Made by a program: the position numbers and the translations under genes. 64,000 bases of DNA, taken from contig CP051238.1 of assembly GCA_017794925.1 (NCBI GenBank), forward strand, positions 3,487,327-3,551,326, written 5' to 3'. The notes beneath the pieces were generated by a model. That model saw only the letters and a list, made by a program, of their open reading frames with translations. It did no database searches and was not told the origin of the DNA. Of the stretch, positions 20,493 to 28,874 are shown piece by piece (within the stretch, counting starts at the first letter, position 1; the number at the start of each line of letters is the position of its first letter). The DNA comes from Aestuariibacter sp. (GTDB taxonomy: Bacteria > Pseudomonadota > Gammaproteobacteria > Enterobacterales > Alteromonadaceae).

Positions 20493-22403
20493 CTATCCAA
20501 CCATCTCAGGCTTTGGCAGGCTTATGGTAAATTGCGCCCCAAGCCCGTACTCGCCTTCTACATTATCCGCAACAATCGTTTCTTTCAGATTATCTTCGAT
20601 GATCATTTTGCACATATACAGGCCCATCCCCGTACCTTCGCCCTGCGCTTTTGTCGTAAAGTATGGTTCGAATATTCTTAAAAGAACTGCATCTGAAATA
20701 CCACCTCCAGAGTCATAAACACTCATCGTGTTTTCATTGAGTTGTATAACGATATGCTTATTTTCAGAGTCTGTTGAGATCAATGCATCCCTGGCATTAT
20801 TCAGTAAATTTAAAAAGACTTGTTGAAGTTCAGACTTATAGGCGTAAACACTTACCGGCTCCCCCCTGAGCTCTAACTCAATATCCTTATTGCTCAGCTG
20901 CACAGACTGCATTCTTATGATCTCTTCTACCGCTTCACGCAAATCAAAAACAGATTTCTCCTTGTCTATCCTGAAGAAATTTCTGAAGTCGTCGATCGTT
21001 TTGCTCATGAACTTTATAGTTTGCATATTTTCATTCGCAAAATTATCCAGATACGCATCTAAATCCTCTGTTTTCTTTACAAAGTATTTAAGTGACTGTA
21101 TTCGGATCGCCAGTTCATTCAGGGGCTGGCGCCATTGGTGCGCTATGGCGCCAATCATTTCGCCCATTGATGCTAACTTGGCCTGCTGAGCAAACCAATG
21201 ATCGCGTTTTTGCTCTGCCTGAAATGCCCGGTATGCCGTTTCGTCGAGCCGCAACGCCAGGCGTTCAACGAAATCTTCCAACACTTTACTGCTTAGCTCC
21301 GTTCTTGCACGCACATCACAAGTAAAAGCAACTAGCTCCGTCTCACCTACATAATAGACGTATCGAGAGTCCATTAAACTCAATATATCAATACCTTGCA
21401 GGTGCTCTCTACTTAGTACCGTGATTAACTGATTGTAGTGATAATAAAGCTCTGCTCCACTAGTCGCTCTTGGCAATAACTCCAGAATCACCGCCTGATA
21501 AGTGAGCCTGAACCGCTCTGGTGCTTCAAAAAAGTCAAACACTGCTTCCAGGCAGTCTCTGGCATCTTCACTAGCTTCGACAGCCACCAACTTTATTGCA
21601 TCATCAGGCAGATTTTTGGATATAACTTTTTTTGTCGATATAGAAAGCGACTTGTTCAACGCCCTGGATTTATACCGATCATTTTTTTGCGCTGTTCGCT
21701 CTGTATTTTCTGTATCAAGTTGTTCAGATTGATCAATAGTCTTTGAGTTTGCCAGATGTTCCGACAACGTTCTGGCTTCGAAATCAAAGTTTGATGCGGG
21801 TACAGGCATAGAAGACAAGTTTTCAACACTGACTAGCCCTAAAAAGGCATCATCATTTTTGCTGGTAAAGTTATTTTTTACACGTTCAACTATGTTCTCA
21901 AGAACAGGCTTATTTACATCTGTGAACACCTCAGTATATTTATCGGTAATGCCATCGCTACACACGGCAATAATATCTTTAGCGTGAAGTTTTATCGCAT
22001 ACCTTTCAATATGTTTGGGTGGTGCGGTGCCCATCATTCCTGCTTGCTTACCAAGCCTAACCCACTCTCCATTTCGCCACATATGTAACTGCAAATCGCC
22101 TACGCAGCAGTAATTTATTATCGGCAGGGAATTATCAATTCTACCCACGAACAACATCACACCCAGCCCGCTGACGCTGTCAGACTGACTGATCACATTA
22201 AACAACTCGTAGCTATCCTGATGTTGATTCTGTTCAACCAACTCTTCAATAGTTCGTCGTACCCGACCGACCTCTATGTTGCCATGTCCACCAACATCGC
22301 CAGCAACGATTAGACTGTCAGTTGAACGCTCTTTATAGAGGAAAAAATCGCCACAACTTTGCTTTGACTTACAGGGCTTGATGAAGGATTTAACAGCTAT
22401 CAT
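20493..22403 (-). CDS. RsbX-like PP2C phosphatase fused to a histidine kinase
   Basis: 636 residues. Residues 1-195 resemble RsbX: CGDFF (D19), GDVGGHG (D36), YCCVGDLQLHMW (about 98-109), SDGITDKY (D150) and NDD (D184/D185), so PP2C metal ligands appear retained. Residues about 265-395 are an unrecognised domain. A coiled coil leads to a HisKA domain with AHQWRQPLN (H422) and a HATPase (LLNNARDAL, DSGGGI, FTTKAQGEGTGMGLYM). In Bacillus RsbX dephosphorylates the stressosome proteins RsbR/RsbS; here the same polypeptide should also phosphorylate a receiver. It is last in a four-gene unit, overlapping the RsbT-like gene by 4 bases (ATGA). Confidence 0.85.
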   Translation of the reverse strand: MIAVKSFIKPCKSKQSCGDFFLYKERSTDSLIVAGDVGGHGNIEVGRVRRTIEELVEQNQHQDSYELFNVISQSDSVSGLGVMLFVGRIDNSLPIINYCCVGDLQLHMWRNGEWVRLGKQAGMMGTAPPKHIERYAIKLHAKDIIAVCSDGITDKYTEVFTDVNKPVLENIVERVKNNFTSKNDDAFLGLVSVENLSSMPVPASNFDFEARTLSEHLANSKTIDQSEQLDTENTERTAQKNDRYKSRALNKSLSISTKKVISKNLPDDAIKLVAVEASEDARDCLEAVFDFFEAPERFRLTYQAVILELLPRATSGAELYYHYNQLITVLSREHLQGIDILSLMDSRYVYYVGETELVAFTCDVRARTELSSKVLEDFVERLALRLDETAYRAFQAEQKRDHWFAQQAKLASMGEMIGAIAHQWRQPLNELAIRIQSLKYFVKKTEDLDAYLDNFANENMQTIKFMSKTIDDFRNFFRIDKEKSVFDLREAVEEIIRMQSVQLSNKDIELELRGEPVSVYAYKSELQQVFLNLLNNARDALISTDSENKHIVIQLNENTMSVYDSGGGISDAVLLRIFEPYFTTKAQGEGTGMGLYMCKMIIEDNLKETIVADNVEGEYGLGAQFTISLPKPEMVG

Positions 22404-22795
22404 AAAATCAGCTTCCTACAGTTAATATTGGTACCGGAAGTCGATGTCTGAAGCGTAAAATCGTCGCATAACCTGACAATTGAAGCCATACCAAGCCCTA
22501 AACTTCCCGAACTACTTATGCCCTCAGAAAACGCGCTCTCCAAGGGAATACCGAAGCCAGCTCCACTGTCATTAGCGTCTATGTAAAGACTGTCCTTCTC
22601 TGCGAATAAACGGAGGGTTCCACAACTTCCGTATTTAATAATGTTATAGGCGAGTTCAGAGCAGACAATCACCGATTCGGTAATTTTAATGGGGTCAGTG
22701 GTTAATTGCTCAATCCAGTACTGCACGCTATTGAGCAGTTGATGCACATCGGTTTTTTGGTCAATATCAAAAACTTTGCACTGCATGTTTAACAT
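22400..22795 (-). CDS. rsbT: RsbT-like switch kinase (GHKL ATPase)
   Basis: 131 residues. N box CSELAYNIIKYGSCGTLRL, G1 box DSGAGFGIPLESAF and G2 box GSLGLGMASIVRLCDDF match the RsbT/RsbW serine kinase family. In a stressosome RsbT phosphorylates RsbS and RsbR and is then released to act on the output partner. Its start lies inside the RsbS-like gene (29-base overlap; an alternative ATG at 22786 gives 20 bases), indicating tight translational coupling. Order and neighbours decide RsbT over RsbW: it follows RsbS- and RsbR-like genes. Confidence 0.82.
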   Translation of the reverse strand: MLNMQCKVFDIDQKTDVHQLLNSVQYWIEQLTTDPIKITESVIVCSELAYNIIKYGSCGTLRLFAEKDSLYIDANDSGAGFGIPLESAFSEGISSSGSLGLGMASIVRLCDDFTLQTSTSGTNINCRKLIL

Positions 22796-23105
22796 CTAAC
22801 TCAGTACGCACTGGTATATCATCGATGAATGCGCTGATTACCAATGCACATTGCGGATTAATGCCACACACCATGACCGGCAGCCCTATCACTTCCAGCG
22901 CACTGACTATCTTAGTCACCTTTAGGAAATCGTCGCTGGTGAGCACCTCTATTTGTTGCAAATTCAGTACCGCACCATCTGGCTCAATACTCGTTACCAA
23001 GTCACATAATTTATGGCAGATATCATCTCGCATAAGATCACCGTGAACTACGTCCACTACCGCCTTGTGTTCAAAGGATGACAGCTTACTTTTAAGCGTT
23101 TTCAT
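22767..23105 (-). CDS. rsbS: RsbS-like STAS-domain stressosome protein
   Basis: 112 residues, one STAS domain, the right size for RsbS. The phospho-loop reads NLQQIEVLTSDDF. Ser57 aligns by eye with the Ser of the Bacillus DS motif (Ser59), although the preceding Asp is Thr here and two extra Asp follow. PVMVCGINPQCALVISAF matches the second half of the STAS fold. RsbS and RsbR build the core complex that sequesters RsbT. It overlaps the RsbR-like gene by 4 bases. Confidence 0.72.
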   Translation of the reverse strand: MKTLKSKLSSFEHKAVVDVVHGDLMRDDICHKLCDLVTSIEPDGAVLNLQQIEVLTSDDFLKVTKIVSALEVIGLPVMVCGINPQCALVISAFIDDIPVRTELDVKHAVQSF

Positions 23106-23614
23106 TCAGATTTAACGAGAGTATAGCCAACTGCATTGTAGGCTTTGGCAATTGCATCTTTCAGTGTATTAGTCGTTTCCAGTGTGGTTACGTCCATACC
23201 CAGGTTTACTATATTCTGTGCAATGACTGGTGATATGCCAGATATGATGACTTTACACCCCATCAGACGGGTAGCTTTTGCAATTTTAATTAGGTGCGTT
23301 GCAACTGAGCTGTCTACAATATTCACGCCCGCAATATCTATCACCGCCACTTTGGTCTCTTGCTGCTTAATGTTCCAAAAAATGTCTTCCATCACTTTCT
23401 GAGACTTAACAGAGTCCATTGCACCTACCAATGGCACCATTAGTATTTGTTCAGCAATTTTGAGTAAAGGCAGGTCAAATTTGGCAGATTCAATTTGTTC
23501 CTGCATATCGTTAATCTCAGTACGCTGTGATGCAATTTCCTGCTCGAGTATTTGTGCTTTCTTCGCCACGTCACCGCTTTTCGTAGATGACGGGTTATTT
23601 GACAGGCTGGCCAT
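23102..23614 (-). CDS. rsbR: RsbR-like STAS protein with coiled-coil N-terminus
   Basis: 170 residues from the ATG at 23614, chosen because GGGAGGA stands 5 bases upstream; a longer frame to 23668 lacks such a site. Residues about 15-45 form a coiled coil (LEQEIASQRTEINDMQEQIE). The C-terminal STAS domain has MVPLVGAMDS, VAVIDIAGVNIVDSSVATHL and RLMGCKVIISGISPVIAQN, the RsbR pattern. Ser102 replaces the first phospho-Thr of Bacillus RsbR (DT motif). Asn134 occupies the IAQT-like position near the second. There is no N-terminal globin, PAS or other sensor domain, so input must come from another protein or from the coiled coil. First gene of the four-gene unit. Confidence 0.82.
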   Translation of the reverse strand: MASLSNNPSSTKSGDVAKKAQILEQEIASQRTEINDMQEQIESAKFDLPLLKIAEQILMVPLVGAMDSVKSQKVMEDIFWNIKQQETKVAVIDIAGVNIVDSSVATHLIKIAKATRLMGCKVIISGISPVIAQNIVNLGMDVTTLETTNTLKDAIAKAYNAVGYTLVKSE

Positions 23615-23668
23615 GTTGTCCTCCCAACAACCAGAATTCTTAAATTTAAAATAGACCAACAAAATCAA

Positions 23669-23768
23669 ATTTCCACTGAATGAATTACAAGAAAATGCGG
23701 GCTAATGATGAAAATTTCTAATTATTTACTACGCTGATATTAGGGTACATCCATCTTGATAATCACCA
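23669..23768. promoter_or_regulatory. Divergent promoter region of the stressosome module and the lone receiver gene
   Basis: The 100 AT-rich bases separate the RsbR-like start from the receiver gene start on the opposite strand, so both promoters must lie here. I see no clear consensus boxes or palindrome. Confidence 0.4.
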
Positions 23769-24128
23769 ATGGTAAATGGGCTAAGAATACTGATTGCTGA
23801 TGATGCAGTAACCACTATAGAGATCTTACAGTTTTTGTTTGAACAGGAAGGCGCACTCGTCACAGTGGCAGAAAACGGTGAAGTTGCGCTTAATTTCGTA
23901 AGAGCCAACCAATTCGACATTGTTTTAATGGATATTCAAATGCCAGTCTGTGATGGCATTCAAGCCACAAAACAGATCAGGGAGTTTAATACGCAAATTC
24001 CTATCATTGCTGTTACTGCAGCATCTGAGTCTGAAGCGCAGGAATTTGAAAAGTTTGGTTTTAATGACTTCTTTCAAAAGCCGGTCGACTTTGCTCTGTT
24101 GCAAGAGAAAATTGGACAATATGCCTGA
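23769..24128 (+). CDS. Stand-alone receiver-domain response regulator
   Basis: 119 residues, a complete receiver with no output domain: acidic pair D11/D12, phospho-acceptor D55 in LMDIQMP, T83 in AVTA and K104 in QKPVD. It resembles the REC domains of hybrid kinases, or CheY/SpoIIAA-phosphorelay proteins. It is divergent from the stressosome-kinase unit, which makes it the obvious partner of H422 of the RsbX-kinase fusion; a chemotaxis receptor lies 169 bases downstream. Partnership is inference. Confidence 0.88.
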   Translation: MVNGLRILIADDAVTTIEILQFLFEQEGALVTVAENGEVALNFVRANQFDIVLMDIQMPVCDGIQATKQIREFNTQIPIIAVTAASESEAQEFEKFGFNDFFQKPVDFALLQEKIGQYA

Positions 24129-24297
24129 CAGCCTGAAGTATCGTGAGCAAGCTTTATCAGGAAGACATCCAAATCAAATCAAAAGCCTGAAAACCATGAT
24201 CTTCCTCAACACATTCACCATTTGAAGTCTTTATACTTTGGATTAAAGTGCAGGTACTACGCGCGCAACATCAACAATAAAAACGGGATTTGCCCCA

Positions 24298-25536
24298 ATG
24301 AAAACATTTTGGCAGTTGTATAACGTTATCGAACAGAAGTTATTTTTCACGCTATCACGAAAAATCATCGGCAATATTAGCTTTTTGTTTATATTCCAGA
24401 TTATCAACTTTTCCATGTTTTATTCGATGCTTTCTGCTCCGCCAGAGGAGCAGCTCGCCATGCAGGGCACGGTCATTACGGTGTTTGCGGTCAGTACCTT
24501 GTGTTTTGGATTTACCATTTTTTATCTGCATCACCTGATTGTTCGTCCCGTAAAAGCATTGCTCTCTACGTTAAATCACATTAATCATACCCAGGGCGAC
24601 CTCTCAACCCGCCTACCCGCTTTTACCTGTGATGAATTCAGCGAGCTGTCGGAGGCCTACAACACTTTTGCAAATAACCTGGCAAGGCTGATTGCACAAA
24701 TTTATCAAGATGCAGAAAAGGCAGCCACAGCCAATAACACGGTTAGCCAAATCGTTAACACCGTAAATTCACAGGCTGCACAACAAAAACACAACAGTCA
24801 GAGTATTAGCCAGTCCGCACTGGATGTCAGCCATCGAATCGATCATATTGTGTCGGCCGCCGAGCAGGTTTCTACCTCGAATGAAGTCAATTTGAATAAT
24901 TCGGTTACCGCTAACGACACCTTGCAAACGTCTCAGGAACAAATTAACAGTATTACTGAACTGCTTAACCAATTTGCCAGCACCGTAACCGGCCTGCAAA
25001 ACAATGCTGAAAATGTGCGCAATATATTAAAAATGGTTGAAGGCTTTGCCGATCAAACCAATTTACTGGCATTAAACGCCGCCATCGAAGCAGCCAGAGC
25101 TGGAGAGGCCGGAAGAGGCTTTGCTGTTGTGGCAGATGAAGTGCGCAGTTTGTCGGCAAAAGTGGCCGACGCGACACAGCAAATCAGTAAATTCCTGAAT
25201 GAAATGGATACCCTCGTTAAGGAAACACAGAACGAGTCTGGACGACTCATTGATGTTTCTACTGCCATGAACGAAAGCGTTAATTTTACGCGTGACACCT
25301 TCGCCAGAATGATGCGCGATTTTAATGAAAACATCGCGGCATTCTCGCAAATCCTGGAAGCCGTTAATGCACTGAATGCTCAACACCAAACCGCAACAGG
25401 CATTGCAACAAATATTGCAAAGGTGAGCGACGATATTCAGCATCAATTGGAACAAACGGTGAATGAAGCCTCAAGAGCCAAAAACCTGGCCAATTCGACT
25501 CAACAAGGCCTAACGCAATTTGTTGTTAAGGCTTAA
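24298..25536 (+). CDS. Methyl-accepting chemotaxis protein without periplasmic sensor domain
   Basis: 412 residues. Two membrane helices (about 22-45 and 57-79) are joined by only about 12 residues, so no ligand-binding domain is exposed. A HAMP domain (about 80-135) and MA signalling domain follow, with hairpin tip FADQTNLLALNAAIEAARAG and RGFAVVADEVRSLSAKVADA. It may sense through the membrane or a partner. It lies just downstream of the lone receiver gene on the same strand. Confidence 0.92.
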   Translation: MKTFWQLYNVIEQKLFFTLSRKIIGNISFLFIFQIINFSMFYSMLSAPPEEQLAMQGTVITVFAVSTLCFGFTIFYLHHLIVRPVKALLSTLNHINHTQGDLSTRLPAFTCDEFSELSEAYNTFANNLARLIAQIYQDAEKAATANNTVSQIVNTVNSQAAQQKHNSQSISQSALDVSHRIDHIVSAAEQVSTSNEVNLNNSVTANDTLQTSQEQINSITELLNQFASTVTGLQNNAENVRNILKMVEGFADQTNLLALNAAIEAARAGEAGRGFAVVADEVRSLSAKVADATQQISKFLNEMDTLVKETQNESGRLIDVSTAMNESVNFTRDTFARMMRDFNENIAAFSQILEAVNALNAQHQTATGIATNIAKVSDDIQHQLEQTVNEASRAKNLANSTQQGLTQFVVKA

Positions 25537-25604
25537 TCTGTTCTGCATTAATCTAAACTTAATGCGAAAACGTATTACGGGTGATTGTGAATTAATGGGA
25601 ATGA

Positions 25605-25874
25605 ATGTTGAGCAAAATTACCCGTCAGTACAGTGCCGACGAACTGTCACGGATCATCGAAATGGCTTGGGAGGACCGCACGCCATTTGAAGCCATAGAA
25701 AACCTGTTTGGTGTTAACCAGGACGCTGTCATCAAAATCATGCGCAGTGAACTAAAGCCATCAAGCTTCCGGATGTGGCGCAAACGCACTCAGGGCAGAA
25801 ATACCAAGCATATAAAATTGCGTTCACCTGAGATCGACCGCGGCTATTGCCCTACTCAGTATAAGCAGCGCTAA
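25605..25874 (+). CDS. TIGR03643/DUF2805 family protein
   Basis: 89 residues with the family pattern: DELSRIIEMAWEDRTPFEAI, FGVNQDAVIKIMR, SSFRMWRKRTQGR. The first half looks like a helix-turn-helix of the type seen in site-specific DNA-binding proteins; the second half is basic. Function unknown. It precedes the photolyase/cryptochrome gene by 63 bases on the same strand, a neighbourhood I recall for this family. Confidence 0.85.
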   Translation: MLSKITRQYSADELSRIIEMAWEDRTPFEAIENLFGVNQDAVIKIMRSELKPSSFRMWRKRTQGRNTKHIKLRSPEIDRGYCPTQYKQR

Positions 25875-25937
25875 CATGGTGGCAAACCGCTTAGCCAGTG
25901 GCGGGCACTTATTCACTCTATCGTTTAAACAGTAAAC

Positions 25938-27410
25938 ATGACTTCGCGAAACGATAAGTCAATCAGCGTAGTGTGGTTTAAACGTGACATGCGGCTGCAG
26001 GATCATCACGCTATTAACGCCGCTTGGGAAAGCGGTGCTCCCGTATTGCCTGTATACCTTTTTGAGCCGTCAATGATGATTGATCCGCATTACAATGAGC
26101 GACACTGGCGTTTCGTATGGCAAAGTCTGTTAGACATGGAGCAGCAACTTAAACCGCTCAATGCCAGTTTGCATGTCAGCTATGACGACGCTTTACCTTT
26201 CTTTAAACGGCTCCATCAGCATTACCACTTCATAACACTATACAGCTATGAAGAGGTGGGACTATCTTGTACTTTTGAGAGAGACAAACAACTTAAAGCC
26301 TGGTGTAACTCGGTGGGTGTGGAATGGAAAGAATTCCCCTATGCGGGTGTTATTAGGGGGCTGACTCACCGAAAACAGTGGTTATCAAACTGGCGCAAAC
26401 AAATGCGTTCTGCGCCATTGAATACACCGATTCATAAAATGAGTTGGGTGACGAACAAATCACTCGTTACCCGTGTACCCAGTGACATATCGGCTAAGTT
26501 GCATCAACCTGATGAACACATGCAAATTGGCGGAGAGTCACAGGCTCACCAAACCCTCATATCCTTTCTCGATAATCGTCATTATCATTACCACAAACAC
26601 ATTTCCAGCCCGCTCAAAAGCTTTAACAGCTGTTCACGTTTATCACCGTACCTGGCCTGGGGAAATTTGAGTGTAAAACAAGTCTATCAGGCTATATCTG
26701 CCAGCCAAACACCACTACCCCGCTCGCTGCAAGCCTTTGTATCGCGGCTGCATTGGCACTGCCATTTTATTCAAAAATTCGAAAGTGAATGCGAGCAAGA
26801 ATTCAGGCCTGTTAACGCTGCTTATCAACATTTTCCGTACAGAAATGACGAAAAGGCAATGCAGCAATTTAACGCATGGTGTGAAGGCAATACCGGCATT
26901 CCCATGGTTGATGCCTGCATGCGCAGTGTTATAAAAACCGGCTACCTGAACTTCAGGATGCGGGCTATGCTGGTAAGCTTCCTTACTCATTATTTGCTGA
27001 TTGACTGGCGAAAAGGTGCGCTTCACCTGGCACAACAGTTTCTGGATTTTGAACCGGGTATTCATTACCCGCAGTTTCAAATGCAAGCCGGAGTAACCGG
27101 TACAAATACGCTGCGGGTTTACAACCCGGTGAAACAAGCTCAAGACAACGACCCAAACGGGGAGTTTATTCGAAAATGGGTACCTGAAATCGCACATCTG
27201 GATATTGAGGATTTGTTTGCTCCCTGGCAAATCCCACCGCTTACGCAATTAACGCTCGACTCACCCTTGCCACCGCGCTATGTGAACCCGGTAGCCATTC
27301 CAGAAGATATTATTCCGCCACACAGAGACTTGTTGTGGAAATGGCGTGAGCGAGACGATGTCAGAAAAGAAGCCCGCCGTGTGTTGTATCGTCACAGCAA
27401 TCCGGGATAG
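25938..27410 (+). CDS. Cryptochrome/photolyase family FAD protein
   Basis: 490 residues. N-terminal antenna-binding alpha/beta domain (VVWFKRDMRLQDHHAINAAW, VLPVYLFEPS) and C-terminal FAD-binding helical domain: SRLSPYLAWGNLS, NTGIPMVDACMRSVIKTGYL, NFRMRAMLVSFLTHYLLIDW, FEPGIHYPQFQMQAG and TNTLRVYNPVKQ. It either repairs UV dimers with blue light or is a light sensor; sequence alone does not decide. It ends 10 bases before the convergent retropepsin-like gene. Confidence 0.92.
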   Translation: MTSRNDKSISVVWFKRDMRLQDHHAINAAWESGAPVLPVYLFEPSMMIDPHYNERHWRFVWQSLLDMEQQLKPLNASLHVSYDDALPFFKRLHQHYHFITLYSYEEVGLSCTFERDKQLKAWCNSVGVEWKEFPYAGVIRGLTHRKQWLSNWRKQMRSAPLNTPIHKMSWVTNKSLVTRVPSDISAKLHQPDEHMQIGGESQAHQTLISFLDNRHYHYHKHISSPLKSFNSCSRLSPYLAWGNLSVKQVYQAISASQTPLPRSLQAFVSRLHWHCHFIQKFESECEQEFRPVNAAYQHFPYRNDEKAMQQFNAWCEGNTGIPMVDACMRSVIKTGYLNFRMRAMLVSFLTHYLLIDWRKGALHLAQQFLDFEPGIHYPQFQMQAGVTGTNTLRVYNPVKQAQDNDPNGEFIRKWVPEIAHLDIEDLFAPWQIPPLTQLTLDSPLPPRYVNPVAIPEDIIPPHRDLLWKWRERDDVRKEARRVLYRHSNPG

Positions 27411-27419
27411 CTTGTTGCT

Positions 27420-27911
27420 TCAGTGTGTGCTCAACGGGGCGGTAGAAGCAGTATGCATCTGATCACACTTTTCCAGCGTCAGGGTTGGCGGCAGCAGACT
27501 GATATTTAGCGAACCCGCTTTTGACAGTAACCCCATACCTAAAATGTTGTTGGCTCTTGGCATGACGGCAACCTGCACATCTTCAAATGCACAGGCATCA
27601 CTTAGCGCAAACGCCGTCAGGCGATAGGTTTTGATCTTTTTAATTTGCCCGTTTGCAAGTCGGGCATTAACGTAGCCCGCCTCAGTTGCAGGCTCGTTTG
27701 CGCTCAATTTTTTAAACGTGTCAGGGGTCAGTAATGTAAGCGACGAGCCCGTGTCTAACAAAAACTGTGCGTCGTCAACTGCCTGGGTATGGATGCGCAA
27801 ATACAACGTACCACCCTCACTTTGCTGCAAAGCAAACTGCTCAGCGTACGCCGTATTGAAGACACAGTATATGAGCAATAATGTGGAGAAAACACTCAGT
27901 TTGCTTTTCAT
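27420..27911 (-). CDS. Exported retropepsin-like (clan AA) aspartic protease domain protein
   Basis: 163 residues with signal peptide MKSKLSVFSTLLLIYCVFNTAYA. Active-site motif FLLDTGSSLTLL (DTGSS), and the second conserved element NILGMGLLSKAG. A single lobe means that, like retropepsins, activity would need a dimer. Periplasmic or outer-membrane location is likely. No neighbour explains the substrate. Confidence 0.82.
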   Translation of the reverse strand: MKSKLSVFSTLLLIYCVFNTAYAEQFALQQSEGGTLYLRIHTQAVDDAQFLLDTGSSLTLLTPDTFKKLSANEPATEAGYVNARLANGQIKKIKTYRLTAFALSDACAFEDVQVAVMPRANNILGMGLLSKAGSLNISLLPPTLTLEKCDQMHTASTAPLSTH

Positions 27912-28207
27912 AGCAAAGACACGCCTTGGCCGACCTTATTGAAAAGAACGCAAGTTAAACGCCACTTATTAACCAACTCATATTTAATGACTTTTATCCA
28001 AACGCATCGCACCAACTCACCATAATCAAGCATGCGAGCACTGTTTTTGTGCAAACCTTAAATAATTGATATTTATTTTGTGAATTAATTCATAAATTGA
28101 TAGCTTTTAACTATCACGAGACAGGCTTTAAACTTTAGATTAAGTGCTTATATTATCGCAACAGAACATAGACATAGATAGCAACTTCAAATAAAAGGTC
28201 ACTTATT

Positions 28208-28573
28208 ATGAAGAAAAGCGCATTATCGTTATTCTTTACTACCGGCATCCTTGCATGCACATCAATGGAGCACGTCAATGCCTCAGAAGCAGGTACCACT
28301 GCTTCGCAAAACTCCTCACAGGTTGTCACTGAATTCTCGGGAAAGCCACCGTTTAAAAGACAACGCGTTGTCGGCGAGACAATGGATATGGCTCAGTTTG
28401 AAGTGGTAACATCGGCACAAACATGCCAGGCCAATAAAGCCACTATGCGCGGTAAACCACCGTTTAAGCGCAGTAGCGAATGCGTGGAATCGGTCGACCT
28501 GGCGCAATTCGAAGTCACCAACGAAGAAAAGACAACGCAATTTAACGGTCGCCCTCCTTTTAAGCGTCACTAA
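28208..28573 (+). CDS. Exported small protein with three GKPPFKR-type repeats
   Basis: 121 residues, family not recognised. N-terminal export signal (about 1-26); C17 in ILACTS could be a lipidation site, otherwise cleavage after NAS is plausible. The rest is built of repeats: GKPPFKR at 45-51, GKPPFKR at 82-88 and GRPPFKR at 114-120, with DMAQFEV (60-66) and DLAQFEV (97-103) between them. The DNA of the repeats differs in codon use, so the peptide is conserved rather than recently copied. Each unit ends in a dibasic pair, and the protein ends one residue after the last. RBS AAAAGG lies upstream and a terminator follows, so it is a single-gene unit. Confidence 0.8.
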   Translation: MKKSALSLFFTTGILACTSMEHVNASEAGTTASQNSSQVVTEFSGKPPFKRQRVVGETMDMAQFEVVTSAQTCQANKATMRGKPPFKRSSECVESVDLAQFEVTNEEKTTQFNGRPPFKRH

Positions 28574-28614
28574 AACCTAATTAAGACGATAGCAACTCCC
28601 TGAACCAACCCTTT

Positions 28615-28642
28615 GCCGACGACCACGTTCGTCGGCTTTTTT
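28615..28642 (+). terminator. Intrinsic terminator after the GKPPFKR-repeat gene
   Basis: Stem GCCGACGA (28615-28622) and TCGTCGGC (28629-28636), loop CCACGT, then TTTTTT. Confidence 0.88.
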
Positions 28643-28874
28643 ATATTCTTTCCTGTCGGTTTCTTCCCCTTTCGCACTTCCTGCACAATATTCCGTTACC
28701 GCCTCGGCCCCGGCTTCCTCTTACCAAAATACTATCTCTATACCCATTTTGATGTTCTATTTTTTCGATTAGGTCGTGTAGTTTTATTCATCACTGTTAG
28801 CCCACACAATTCGGTATTCTATTTGCTACGAATTCGTTGGTATTCATATAAACATCTGAACAGGAGTCTGGATC
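28643..28874. other. Intergenic region with no recognised gene
   Basis: 232 bases between the terminator and the patatin gene. A forward open frame covers most of it and runs into the patatin gene, but its product has no family pattern, a low-complexity Phe/Arg-rich composition, and no ribosome site. The region presumably holds the patatin promoter; CAGGAG at 28861 is its RBS. Confidence 0.4.

Noticed and set aside
20429..25536. Genomic island inserted at the 3' end of ssrA
   Set aside because: The 3' end of tmRNA is a frequent phage/island attachment site, but no integrase is present, the tmRNA is followed at once by its own terminator, and I see no second copy of the tmRNA 3' end.
26715..27248. 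177-residue open frame opposite the photolyase gene
   Set aside because: It is antisense to the conserved FAD-binding domain, has no ribosome site, and shows no recognisable domain.
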